Positions 41,699-41,947 of a DNA stretch of 41,947 nt are shown here, piece after piece. Made by a program: the position numbers and the translations under genes. The notes beneath the pieces are model-generated. The model searched no databases and was not told where the DNA came from. It saw only the letters and a list, made by a program, of their open reading frames with translations. Position 1 is the first letter of the stretch. Each line of letters opens with the position of its first letter. This DNA is from Candidatus Heteroscillospira lomanii (GTDB taxonomy: Bacteria; Bacillota; Clostridia; Oscillospirales; Oscillospiraceae). The stretch covers positions 1-41,947 of the forward strand of contig CAJFRI010000005.1 in the NCBI GenBank assembly GCA_904419385.1, in the 5' to 3' direction.

Positions 41699-41947
<249 letters not shown>

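Overview
The window is GC-rich, gene-dense bacterial DNA. It looks like a high-GC, strictly anaerobic member of the Clostridia, most likely the Oscillospiraceae/Oscillospirales. The support is AGGAGG-type ribosome binding sites on almost every gene, SLH-domain surface proteins, an oxygen-sensitive class III ribonucleotide reductase, a YerC-type TrpR-family regulator, a YtrA-type GntR/ABC module, and many TTG-17-TATAAT-like promoters. The family placement is inference; no rRNA is present to fix it. By eye, rpsB, tsf and eno avoid the ATA isoleucine codon that is common in the other genes, as expected of highly expressed genes.

Layout. 1-250: intergenic DNA with hairpins and a 25-nt direct repeat. 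0.28-1.6 kb: TetR regulator, unknown 161-aa protein and a 43-aa membrane peptide. 1.6-5.4 kb: tRNA anticodon-loop modification genes (tcdA, mnmG, mnmA). 5.4-7.3 kb: rpsB-tsf behind a structured leader. 7.3-9.7 kb: TraX-like membrane protein, small Smr-like protein, birA and a 60-aa ORF. 9.7-13.4 kb: nrdD under two NrdR boxes, then rodA. 13.5-15.5 kb: radC and a GH1 glycosidase. 15.6-17.4 kb: SLH surface protein. 17.5-19.5 kb: GntR-ABC-permease operon with a perfect palindromic operator. 19.5-23 kb: shikimate kinase, DUF4230-like anchored protein, cysteine-rich DUF3795-like protein and a MATE exporter. 23.2-25.9 kb: purA-nfeD-SPFH operon. 26-28 kb: yerC-like gene, methyltransferase and hslO. 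28.0-28.75 kb: tRNA array Val-Asp-Phe-Gly-Cys. 28.8-31.5 kb: a large, probably major S-layer protein. 31.6-32.5 kb: glycosyltransferase. 32.7-38.1 kb: trmL and the lower glycolysis genes pgk-tpiA-gpmI-eno (no gap gene). 38.2-41.7 kb: TetR regulator, then coiled-coil protein-ftsH-DUF308. 41.7 kb to the end: C-terminus of a membrane pyrophosphatase.

Most of this is housekeeping: translation and tRNA modification, glycolysis, nucleotide supply, cell wall and surface. No transposase, integrase, CRISPR array or phage gene was seen. The most unusual structure is in the tRNA array: both tRNA-Phe and tRNA-Gly are followed by a short, palindrome-rich, non-coding segment (period 115 and 142 bp) ending in an exact second copy of that tRNA's own 3' end. 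This looks like two small tRNA-targeting elements or attachment-site scars side by side. Other points of interest are the G6-A-G6 tract inside the promoter of the large SLH gene, the repeated motif in the rpsB leader, the NrdR box pair on the nrdD promoter, and an unknown coiled-coil protein overlapping ftsH.
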